Below, in pieces: positions 1 through 6,327 of a stretch of DNA of 20,233 bases. Where the stretch lies: positions 1-20,233 of the IMG/VR virus record IMGVR_UViG_3300009436_000145; one strand, given 5' to 3'. The notes under the pieces were generated by a model. It was not told the origin of the DNA. It searched no databases and saw nothing but the letters and a program-made list of their open reading frames with translations. The stretch is from a virus. Position numbers and translations under genes: made by a program. Positions within the stretch are counted from its first letter, which is position 1, and every line of letters starts with the position of its first letter.

Positions 1-80
1 ATTTCATGAAACTCATTCATTTGTAAGATATATTTATTAGAGAAGAACTATTAAACGTTATCAAGAAAGTGGAGTCATAA

Positions 81-100
81 TTCACCTGTTGCCAGGTGAA
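81..100. repeat. Perfect hairpin, possible weak terminator
   Basis: TTCACCTG and CAGGTGAA form a perfect 8-bp stem around a four-base loop (TTGC). A run of seven A residues (102-108) follows on the plus strand, so the T-run lies before the hairpin on the minus strand. Neither strand therefore shows the canonical stem followed by a U-tract. It may end leftward transcripts from the gp55 operon, or it may be a processing or stabilising element. Confidence 0.4.
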
Positions 101-140
101 TAAAAAAATGGATGTCATCAAGATGAGCATCGTCATTTAT

Positions 141-400
141 ATCTCGGGTGCTACTAGGAACCGGTGAGCCTTCTGTCCCCATACACTACCGTCACTGTCT
201 TTCGACCTCACGGAAATTTGTAAAACCTAGAATAATTTAGTTAAACAAATTTACAGGTTGCTTTTTCTCATTGCCTGTATCATTTTAAAGCCATAACGTT
301 GTTTGCTTCTTTACGACTACAGTCCAGTAATCTCGCACCGGGTGTTTCCATTGCCGGATTGTCAAGGACGACAGTTTTATAGGCCCTGTCGGGGCGGTGT
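141..400 (-). ncRNA. Candidate structured RNA of unknown family
   Basis: Two GC-rich blocks (about 141-213 and 310-400) stand out from the AT-rich surroundings. Potential helices, in plus coordinates, are 189-192 with 210-213 (closing a GTC/GAC stem), 214-221 with 245-252, 252-257 with 274-279, 311-318 with 321-330 (with a bulge), and 369-374 with 386-391. On the minus strand a long-range pairing is also possible between GAACTACA and TGTAGTC. The minus strand is preferred because the upstream operon is leftward, but the strand is not proven. A tmRNA-like string (TAGTC, then a nine-codon frame starting GCA AAC AAC at 306-280) is present. I could not find a tRNA-like acceptor end, a T-loop or CCA, so tmRNA is not supported. 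No known RNA family was recognised. Confidence 0.3.
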
Positions 401-480
401 AGTTCCTTATGTAAGGGTTCTGTAATTTGCCTGAATTCTGTTTTGACTTGGTGTCTGTGTGTGCCGTGTTCGATATATAG

Positions 481-906
481 TTATATCTTTTTAAGAGCTT
501 CACGAAGGATTTGTGAACCTCCTACTCTAACGTTTATTATACCATTATAATACTCGTCTGTCAAGAGAACTTTGCGATTAAATTGTTCTTCCGCTTCTAA
601 GTAACTTGCAACGCCTCTACTTGGGCATATGTGCAATATCTCTCTTGTAAATTTATCCTCTCCAAGCTCTAAAACATCTGCTTGAAGATTATCTGAACTG
701 CCCCAATAAGTTTTCCAATCGCTTTCTTTAGTTCCTCGGCGTTTGTTCTTTTTACCTTTTAATGGTGGCTTAGTTGTTTTAAATTTTGCTAACTTTTTGC
801 CTATGTACTTTTTGTCATTAGTTGTGTTTGTGATTAGGTATACGAATGCTTCGCAACCCTCAGGTAGCACATCTATTTTTTTGTTTTGGAAAGTCCATTG
901 CGACAT
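481..906 (-). CDS. GIY-YIG family endonuclease-like protein
   Basis: This 141-residue protein resembles a small GIY-YIG nuclease domain. The paired motif is visible as FVY (residues 21-23) and KKYIGKK (32-38). It is followed by a basic stretch (about 45-60), an Arg in FTREIL (R88), a Glu-rich helix SYLEAEEQF (E104 is the likely metal-binding Glu) and YYN (N121). These are the expected positions of the family's catalytic residues. Free-standing GIY-YIG proteins in T4-like phages include Seg homing endonucleases, but many marine phage members have no demonstrated activity. The gene is the last in the leftward gp55-gp47-gp46 operon, 9 bases after its upstream neighbour. No strong ribosome binding site is visible. 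Whether it is a homing enzyme, a repair nuclease or a host-DNA nuclease cannot be decided here. Confidence 0.7.
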   Translation of the reverse strand: MSQWTFQNKKIDVLPEGCEAFVYLITNTTNDKKYIGKKLAKFKTTKPPLKGKKNKRRGTKESDWKTYWGSSDNLQADVLELGEDKFTREILHICPSRGVASYLEAEEQFNRKVLLTDEYYNGIINVRVGGSQILREALKKI

Positions 907-915
907 AGTACATAG

Positions 916-1701
916 TTATCTACTGCCAATGCTATGTACGAACTTATATCGGCTAATCTTTTCTAAGTCAGGTTTTTGTGTAAGTTTACCTAACGCAATA
1001 TGTCCTATTGCTAACTTTGGGTCGTCGATTGGGTGTGGCAGTTTGTGTGCAACTTGCATACACCAACGCTTTACATGTTTTGTAACTGCTTTTGCATCAA
1101 CACACTGGTCTGGTGCAAACCATGCAAGTAAATCGCTTTTAACTATGCTAGTGGGAATTATATGTTCTTGTGGAACATCTACATCATTGTCGTAGCATAT
1201 TTCCATTATGTGTTTACCTACATGTGGGTAGTTCATGTACAAATGATTATCTAGTCTAGTAGGTGAGAACAATTCGTAATCACTGTCCTCTAGTGGTTGA
1301 GGTGCAGGCTCGCCAGTTGCTGTACTAATTAAGAAGCGTCTATTTTTATTGCCTGTTATATCTTCTAAATGATGTAAGTGATAGTTAAACATACTAAGCC
1401 ACTCTCGCAACTCTCCTGTCTCGGCGTGTACATGATCCGGAAAGTTTTCGTGTAGTCTATTTAGGTCATCACTGCCTGTGAATATTTCAGGCTTGATGCG
1501 TTGGATGTTGTCTATGCTGTGATTTAAGTTTGCCTGTACTTCTGCTATTGTTTCGCCCCAGTTATAGAACTGAGTACGACTCACAAACTCGTAATCGTTA
1601 TCTTTGTAATTGTTCCAAATTACTTCTGCAACACGGTTGTCAAATAGTTCGTATGTGAGAGTGTACTCTGCATCACGACCTAAGTGTATATCAATCCACA
1701 T
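916..1701 (-). CDS. Unrecognised protein in the recombination operon
   Basis: I do not recognise the function. The frame is open from 1746, but the ATG at 1701 is preferred. It gives a 261-residue protein starting MWIDIHLG, limits the overlap with the end of gp46 to 11 bases, and has a possible ACGGA ribosome binding site upstream. The 1746 start would add an unlikely leader inside gp46. The protein is acidic and rich in His, Trp and Tyr. Features seen include a helix-like segment with LNRLHENFPDHVH, then a Leu/His-rich stretch (SMFNYHLHHLED), a Pro-rich turn (TGEPAPQPLED) and a C-terminal segment with several Cys, His and Trp residues. No signal peptide or membrane segment is apparent. Its place between gp46 and a nuclease suggests DNA metabolism, but this rests on context only. 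Confidence 0.75.
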   Translation of the reverse strand: MWIDIHLGRDAEYTLTYELFDNRVAEVIWNNYKDNDYEFVSRTQFYNWGETIAEVQANLNHSIDNIQRIKPEIFTGSDDLNRLHENFPDHVHAETGELREWLSMFNYHLHHLEDITGNKNRRFLISTATGEPAPQPLEDSDYELFSPTRLDNHLYMNYPHVGKHIMEICYDNDVDVPQEHIIPTSIVKSDLLAWFAPDQCVDAKAVTKHVKRWCMQVAHKLPHPIDDPKLAIGHIALGKLTQKPDLEKISRYKFVHSIGSR

Positions 1702-3454
1702 ATTCCGTATCCGTATTATATGCAGTAAAGCCGCCTTCCTTGACAACTGTTAGTACATTATTAACACGACCTACGAGTTCTTCTTTGTGTGAAATAAGGA
1801 AAATATTTTTGCCTTGCTCTCTATTCATCTTCTTAAGGACGGCTAAGGCGTTCTCTACGCCCATTGTATCCATACCTGAGTCTATTAGTTCGTCTATGCA
1901 CATTAAGTTCATAGGTGCATTTAAGCTCTCATACATGTCTCTAAATGCCCAAGATAAGCCTAAAATAAGTCGATTGCGTTCGCCTCTACTTAGATTATCA
2001 AAGTCTAAGTCGCGTCCGTACTCTGTTATTTCGACATTTAAATCGTTCGCAAATTTTACATCATGCGGCAATCCTAACTTATCTAAGTACCATGCTAACC
2101 TATGATTTAAGTATGCAATGTTCTGATCAATAATCTTTTTACGGATAAAACTATCTTTGCTTGTTAACAGTTTATACAAGAACTCTTGGTGTTCTTTTAA
2201 ATGTGTAAGATCGTTAATTAGATCAAAACTAACTTCTTGTAAACCTGTTTCTCTAAGCAAGTCTATTTGATCAATGTACGGATTTGGTTCATCTAATTTA
2301 GTTTCGTATTGTGATGCTAACGACTCTAAATTATGTTTGTGTTCGTATGCCTCTTCGGCAGTTTTATAAAATGTAGTTAGTGTTGCAGGAACAATAATGT
2401 CTTCAAGTGATTCTGTGAGATCAGTTAGTTTACCTTCAGTAGTGGAAGTGTATTCTTTCTCTTCTACTATTTTGCCTTCTAACTCTTTAGTATACGATTC
2501 GTGTGTGCTTAAATGTGCTGTGCCTTGTTCACATGTAGGGCATACACCTTCTTGTGCTTTTACTAAATTAGCCTCTAACTCTATAAGCCTATCTTTACTA
2601 CGATTATAACTTGTTGTTAAACTTTTTAATTCTTTTGTAATAGTGTTAACTAGATCTTGTTGCTCTTTGGCCTCAACATTTTGTTTGAAAGATGCAATCT
2701 CAGTCTCAACATCAAGTTCGCCTAGTGTAGTAATTGCTGTTTCTAAATCTTTTACTTTAGTGTTATGTGTGGCATCCCATGCTTTTTTGCGACTTTCAAT
2801 TTCAGAAATGTTTTTTTCTATACGCTCGTTGCTGTCTTTAACTGCATTAATTCTTAATTCTTCTTCTTTAATGTTATCACGAGTAAACTTAGTTTTCTCT
2901 TTGAGCTGTTCTGCTTTAGCACTCAAATCAGTAATACCTAATAACTGTTCAATCATGTCTCGCTGATCGTTAGTTTTCATACTGAGGAAAGGTTCGCTAT
3001 ATGTGTTCAGTGCAACCAAATGTTTGAACATGTTATGAGGGAAGCCAATAATTTTTTCAATTGCTTTTTGTGTCTCTCTACTATCGCCTTGTTGTTCTTC
3101 TTTTACAGTATCTTCACCGTTAACTAAAAACTTTAACACATTAGGCCTGCGGCCACGCTCGATACGATAATCAATACCTTTAGACTCAAACTCTACTGTG
3201 GTCATCATGCCTTTGGCATTTGTTTTGTTAATTAAGTTATCACGGCGAATGTTAGTAAGTGCTTCACCATACAATGCATAACTTAATGCATTAATAATAG
3301 TAGTTTTACCTGTACCGTTTCTACTACCATCACCACCCATGTCTAGGTTGTGTCCTAGCACTAAGGTTAGTTGGCAGTTATCAAAGTTAACAGCCTGGGT
3401 ATTATTGCCCACACTCATAAAGTTACGGGCTGATACATTTTTAATCTTTAGCAT
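1691..3454 (-). CDS. 46: gp46 recombination endonuclease subunit (Rad50/SbcC-like ATPase)
   Basis: This is the ATPase partner of gp47. In T4 the gp46/gp47 complex resects DNA ends for recombination-dependent replication and helps degrade host DNA. The 587-residue protein shows every landmark of the family: Walker A (NGTGKT, residues 46-51), a Q-loop region near 150, long coiled-coil-like flanks (about 180-300 and 315-390), a zinc-hook CPTC (305-308), the ABC signature LSRGERNR (488-495), Walker B (LMCIDEL, 517-523) and the switch His in LISHKEE (553-559). T4 gp46 is 560 residues, so the length fits. The ATG lies one base after the gp47 stop, which implies translational coupling. Its 3' end overlaps the next gene. 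Confidence 0.96.
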   Translation of the reverse strand: MLKIKNVSARNFMSVGNNTQAVNFDNCQLTLVLGHNLDMGGDGSRNGTGKTTIINALSYALYGEALTNIRRDNLINKTNAKGMMTTVEFESKGIDYRIERGRRPNVLKFLVNGEDTVKEEQQGDSRETQKAIEKIIGFPHNMFKHLVALNTYSEPFLSMKTNDQRDMIEQLLGITDLSAKAEQLKEKTKFTRDNIKEEELRINAVKDSNERIEKNISEIESRKKAWDATHNTKVKDLETAITTLGELDVETEIASFKQNVEAKEQQDLVNTITKELKSLTTSYNRSKDRLIELEANLVKAQEGVCPTCEQGTAHLSTHESYTKELEGKIVEEKEYTSTTEGKLTDLTESLEDIIVPATLTTFYKTAEEAYEHKHNLESLASQYETKLDEPNPYIDQIDLLRETGLQEVSFDLINDLTHLKEHQEFLYKLLTSKDSFIRKKIIDQNIAYLNHRLAWYLDKLGLPHDVKFANDLNVEITEYGRDLDFDNLSRGERNRLILGLSWAFRDMYESLNAPMNLMCIDELIDSGMDTMGVENALAVLKKMNREQGKNIFLISHKEELVGRVNNVLTVVKEGGFTAYNTDTEYVD

Positions 3455-3455
3455 A

Positions 3456-4472
3456 TTAAATTTCTAACTCGTTATAAATGTCGATTAATTTTTGTCTTTC
3501 TATTGTGTTCGATTCAATTGTGTCTAATTGCTGTAGCACTATTTGATCCACACTTTCAAACTTTATTTCACTGCCTTCAAATTCCTGCTCTTCTTCTTTG
3601 ATAGGAATAAGTTGCAATTCTCTAACATTGTATTGTTCAGCCATCTTTTCTTTTATGAAAGTTGCTTCTTCATACGATATGTTAATATCTAATTTTACAC
3701 GAGCATAGGTGTACTTGTCAAGCAAATTCTCATGATTGTCTAATAACTGTTTAAGACTAAACACTCTGTACTTAGGACACTCAGTCCAGTTTACATATAT
3801 AGGCTCTTCTCCCCAAGTAAGGAACATAGCACCACGCTCATCGTCTTGTGCATCTGCATAGTTATGTGGGAAGGCATTACCTAAGTAATGTATGTTATTT
3901 TTAAATTGTCTTTTGTGAAAGTGACCACTAAACACTAGTTCTGGTCCACTAAGCATTTTATCATTAATGCCACCGTGGTCCGGCATCTCTACCATTGCGT
4001 TCATTTTAAAGTAAGGTAATTCAAAATGTCCGAACATGTACTTACACTTCATCTTAGAAACAGTTTTGTAATCGTCACCTACTAACCATGGAACAATAGC
4101 AACATCATCTTTTTCAAACATGTCGTCTACCATAACAAAGTTAGATAAGTCACGAGCAAATTCGATACTGTTCATATCTCTTTTGTCTCTGTAGTAGAGA
4201 TCGTGATTACCTGTTATGAAGTATACTGTTTCGAAGTTGTCGTTTAACTTTTTAAGATCTTGTACAGTTGCATTCATTGTTGCAACATTAATGCTTGATC
4301 TATGATGCATCCAATCGCCTAAGAAAATACATGTTTCTGCATTCCTTGCTTTTGCTTCTGCAATAAACCAATCTATATATCTAGCACAATCATCTAAGTG
4401 TAGACGACTATTTTGTTTTAGCCCGTAATGTATATCCGTAAAACAGGCCGCTGTTTTAAACAACTGACTCAT
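3456..4472 (-). CDS. 47: gp47 recombination endonuclease subunit (Mre11/SbcD-like)
   Basis: This is the metal-dependent nuclease of the gp46/gp47 end-resection complex. The calcineurin-like phosphoesterase motifs occur in order: DIHYG (residues 13-17), GDWMHHR (52-58), GNHD (88-91), GHFE (148-151) and SGHFHKRQ (182-189). Together they supply the Asp, His and Asn residues that hold two metal ions. The length of 338 residues is almost identical to T4 gp47 (339). The C-terminal third is Glu-rich and probably carries the capping and Rad50-binding region. The gene lies six bases after the gp55-like gene and one base before gp46. It should therefore be expressed from the consensus early promoter upstream of gp55. 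No key residue appears to be missing. Confidence 0.96.
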   Translation of the reverse strand: MSQLFKTAACFTDIHYGLKQNSRLHLDDCARYIDWFIAEAKARNAETCIFLGDWMHHRSSINVATMNATVQDLKKLNDNFETVYFITGNHDLYYRDKRDMNSIEFARDLSNFVMVDDMFEKDDVAIVPWLVGDDYKTVSKMKCKYMFGHFELPYFKMNAMVEMPDHGGINDKMLSGPELVFSGHFHKRQFKNNIHYLGNAFPHNYADAQDDERGAMFLTWGEEPIYVNWTECPKYRVFSLKQLLDNHENLLDKYTYARVKLDINISYEEATFIKEKMAEQYNVRELQLIPIKEEEQEFEGSEIKFESVDQIVLQQLDTIESNTIERQKLIDIYNELEI

Positions 4473-4478
4473 AAAAAA

Positions 4479-5354
4479 TTACTCTGGTGTATTTTCTTGT
4501 TCTGCCGCGGCTTCAGCTGAATCTCTTAAATTACGAATTTCTTCTTCATGTTTAATCTGTCTGCTGTAACTTGGCATATGTCCTTGATCGATTAGGATGT
4601 CATCTCTAATATTTTGATTGCGTTTCTCAATGTTTAATACTCTTGTGAAACTGTTATTCACAACTGCTGTATAGTAAGCAAACGGGTTATCCGACTTGGA
4701 CTCATTAAACTGTAGTCCAATTTGAGATAACTGAACTAATGCTTGTCCACGCATTTCGTCTACATAAGTATAACCACGCCAGTTTGCTCTGTGAGAATAC
4801 CTTTCAACAAGTTTTAAAAACATTGTACCTAATTTGTTTGTAATCCTTCCGTGGTCAACACTGAATGTACCATTGCTAATGCTACCTAACCAATGACTGC
4901 GAACAACCTCAACTAATTTGTTGCTTTGGTATGCGTAATGTTTAAATGCTGGAAAGTTTACTTTTGCTCTTTCGTCTGCTTCAGTTTTAGGATTTTTCTT
5001 TCTACCTGGCTCTAACGGTATGTGGTCCATGTTCATAACACGGAAAACTATTTCATCTAAATCAAAACTATCTGGATCTACCGCAAACTCTTTTTGCTTT
5101 GGCTTGTTTTTATAATCTGCTCTATCGTGTGTAGACATTGCTACAGCATACGCTTCGCTTTGCAGTTTGTTTGCTTTGTTTAATCTTGCTTGGTTAATTA
5201 CAGTATCGTTGATCTCGTTGAGGTCTCCTACTATAACATCATAATTATTATACTTTTCGTCGGATACTTGACAGTAAGTGAGTTTACTTGCGTTTATCTC
5301 TTTGAGAATGTCTTTGTTGTTTAAATAATTAACTGGTGCTGGTTTTTTTATCAT
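4479..5354 (-). CDS. 55: gp55-like sigma factor for late transcription
   Basis: In T4, gp55 replaces sigma70 on host RNA polymerase and recognises the TATAAATA late -10 box. In this 291-residue protein, residues about 170-250 carry the region-2-like pattern: a Leu/Arg-rich helix (FLKLVERYSHR), an Asp/Glu-Met-Arg helix (DEMRGQALVQL), then SDNPFAYYTAVVNNSF and a basic IEKRNQ segment. The tail is acidic. The protein is about 100 residues longer than T4 gp55 (185). The extra length is N-terminal (about residues 1-130), Lys/Asn/Asp-rich and unrecognised. The ATG at 5354 fits the upstream promoter and a possible AGGA site; an internal Met (107) would give a T4-sized protein. The gene heads the operon with gp47 and gp46. 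The two late-type promoters in this window are its likely targets. Confidence 0.88.
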   Translation of the reverse strand: MIKKPAPVNYLNNKDILKEINASKLTYCQVSDEKYNNYDVIVGDLNEINDTVINQARLNKANKLQSEAYAVAMSTHDRADYKNKPKQKEFAVDPDSFDLDEIVFRVMNMDHIPLEPGRKKNPKTEADERAKVNFPAFKHYAYQSNKLVEVVRSHWLGSISNGTFSVDHGRITNKLGTMFLKLVERYSHRANWRGYTYVDEMRGQALVQLSQIGLQFNESKSDNPFAYYTAVVNNSFTRVLNIEKRNQNIRDDILIDQGHMPSYSRQIKHEEEIRNLRDSAEAAAEQENTPE

Positions 5355-5368
5355 TTGTTGTTATATCC

Positions 5369-5377
5369 TATAGTTTT
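5369..5377 (-). promoter_or_regulatory. AAAACTATA word at the predicted gp55 transcript start
   Basis: The nine bases AAAACTATA read on the minus strand here, immediately after the -10 box of the gp55 early promoter. The same word lies at the same distance upstream of both late -10 boxes (5480-5488 and 12144-12152). I found no other copy when reading the window. A shared binding site is an inference; a nine-base AT-rich word can also recur by chance. Confidence 0.3.
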
Positions 5378-5383
5378 GTACAT

Positions 5384-5411
5384 ATTATACACTTATAATA
5401 TATTGTGTCAA
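5384..5411 (-). promoter_or_regulatory. Consensus sigma70-type early promoter for gp55-47-46
   Basis: On the minus strand TTGACA (5411-5406) is followed after exactly 16 bases by TATAAT (5389-5384). Both hexamers match the sigma70 consensus fully. Transcription should start near 5377 and leave a leader of about 23 bases, with AGGA ahead of the gp55 ATG. The strength and orientation fit a host-polymerase early promoter driving the whole leftward operon. Confidence 0.88.
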
Positions 5412-5457
5412 TCAGTTATATCCAATTCTGGCAATATTTTAAAGTTTAACTATGTAG

Positions 5458-5465
5458 TATTTATC
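5458..5465 (-). promoter_or_regulatory. Possible leftward late -10 box
   Basis: GATAAATA reads on the minus strand, identical to the two rightward late boxes. It would start a transcript about 100 bases before gp55. It lies beyond the centre of the shared AT-rich element on the other side, but 7 bases further away than in the two rightward promoters. It could allow late self-expression of gp55 or be a chance match in AT-rich DNA. Confidence 0.3.
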
Positions 5466-5467
5466 TG

Positions 5468-5508
5468 TGCCCAATCATTAAAACTATATTTTATGATTCC
5501 GATAAATA
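5468..5508 (+). promoter_or_regulatory. Late promoter with conserved upstream element (gp48 block)
   Basis: GATAAATA (5501-5508) is a T4-type late -10 box. By T4 spacing, transcription starts near 5514, giving a 13-base leader that contains AGGAG (5516-5520) before the gp48-like ATG. Upstream, TGCYCAMT (5468-5475) and CATTAAAACTATA (5476-5488) match the sequence ahead of the gp25 late promoter at exactly the same distance. AAACTATATTTT is an imperfect palindrome centred 14.5 bases before the box. Classical T4 late promoters have no such -35 region element. Confidence 0.82.
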
Positions 5509-5526
5509 GTAACATAGGAGATTATT

Positions 5527-6327
5527 ATGGCGAACAACAATAGTTCTAAAGGTTCTAGCTCACTGGGAGGATTATCCCAGGGTATAAGTGCCAAGGGATT
5601 CCTCAGGAACTTAGCAGAAGACCTGAACAACATTGCTGGCTTGACTACTACTGCTGGAGAGCAGGAAGGTATCACTACAAATGTAGATTGGCGAGCAAGA
5701 TTAAGGCCAAAAAACGGTGGACAAGATTTATTTTGGCGCGGAGCCGATGATTCAGCAAATGAAGGAACTGACTACTTAATGAAACCCTTGCACGAAGCAG
5801 GCGGACTGATTTGGCAGTACACACCGGATATTTTGGTCAGTGCTCAGGTAAACTATAACCAAACAGATTTCCATGGACAAAACTTTCCTGTAATGACTTA
5901 CAAGAATACAATACCACCTGCAATTCCTATAACAGCAGATTTTAGTGCTAACACAGTACCTGAAGCAAGGTATCTATTAGCAGTTATGCATTTTTGTAAA
6001 GTAGCAACTAAATCCTTTGGCGGAGATGCAGCAGTAGCAAGTGGCTTCTATGGTACTCCACCACCTGTGTTATTGTTTGAATACTTAGGTGCTCATGGCT
6101 TTAACAAGGTACCGGTTGTGCTAACATCATATAGTATGAACTTGCCAGCAGATGTAGACTATGTACCAGTAGCAACGGCTATCGCCGGCGGCGAAACAAC
6201 TTATGTGCCTACAATGTGTAACTTCCAGATTAACTTACAACCAACATATACTCCTCACAAATTGCGTAAGAGATTTGATCTACAACGATTTACTACAGGT
6301 AAAAATTATAAGGATGGGTTTGTATAA
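5527..6327 (+). CDS. 48: gp48-like baseplate/tail-tube junction protein
   Basis: This 266-residue protein is probably the equivalent of T4 gp48, which caps the baseplate hub and starts tail-tube assembly. After a low-complexity Ser/Asn/Gly N-terminus (residues 1-20), a central segment (about 105-150, with VNYNQTDF, PPAIPITADF and YLLAVMHFCK) and the pattern PPVLLFEYLGAHGF ... VPVVLTSYSMNLP (about 177-210) are typical of tail-tube-like baseplate proteins of T4-type phages. T4 gp48 is 364 residues, so this version is shorter. T4 gp54 is related in role and cannot be fully excluded. The start is fixed by a good AGGAG site six bases upstream. The gene opens the late block, and its stop overlaps the gp53 start as TAATG. 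Confidence 0.7.
   Translation: MANNNSSKGSSSLGGLSQGISAKGFLRNLAEDLNNIAGLTTTAGEQEGITTNVDWRARLRPKNGGQDLFWRGADDSANEGTDYLMKPLHEAGGLIWQYTPDILVSAQVNYNQTDFHGQNFPVMTYKNTIPPAIPITADFSANTVPEARYLLAVMHFCKVATKSFGGDAAVASGFYGTPPPVLLFEYLGAHGFNKVPVVLTSYSMNLPADVDYVPVATAIAGGETTYVPTMCNFQINLQPTYTPHKLRKRFDLQRFTTGKNYKDGFV

Larger units (their letters stand above)
1..480. other. Non-coding left edge with dense potential RNA structure
   Basis: I found no convincing protein gene in this stretch. The only long frame, leftward at 285-503, overlaps the 3' end of the neighbouring endonuclease gene, has no recognisable domain, and reads through predicted stems. The base composition is unusual: hand counts give 52% GC for 301-400 and about 55% for 141-200, against 31% for 201-300 and 33% for coding positions 7261-7360. 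Potential stems lie close together from 189 to 391. A separate perfect hairpin sits at 81-100. The far left edge (1-40) is AT-rich and may hold the start of a leftward gene, with ATG at 20-18 on the minus strand, but too little of it is visible to call. Confidence 0.6.

Noticed and set aside
30-75. Shared AT-rich element upstream of AATAAATA near the left edge
   Set aside because: TTTAATAGTT on the minus strand resembles the element only after shifting by two bases. The match is too weak to count as a third late promoter with the element.
132-143. TATAAATG on the minus strand as a late promoter
   Set aside because: It deviates from the TATAAATA/GATAAATA pattern at the last base, lacks the shared upstream element, and the short frame after it (about 39 codons) has no ribosome binding site.
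100-480. tRNA gene
   Set aside because: I looked on both strands for a T-arm with TTCRANY, a matching acceptor stem and an anticodon arm. Candidate strings (TTCGACC, GGTCGAAAGAC) do not close the required five-base stem.
285-503. Leftward 72-codon frame over the structured region
   Set aside because: It starts inside the end of the endonuclease gene, has no domain or good ribosome binding site, and covers predicted stems in unusually GC-rich DNA. An RNA explanation is better.
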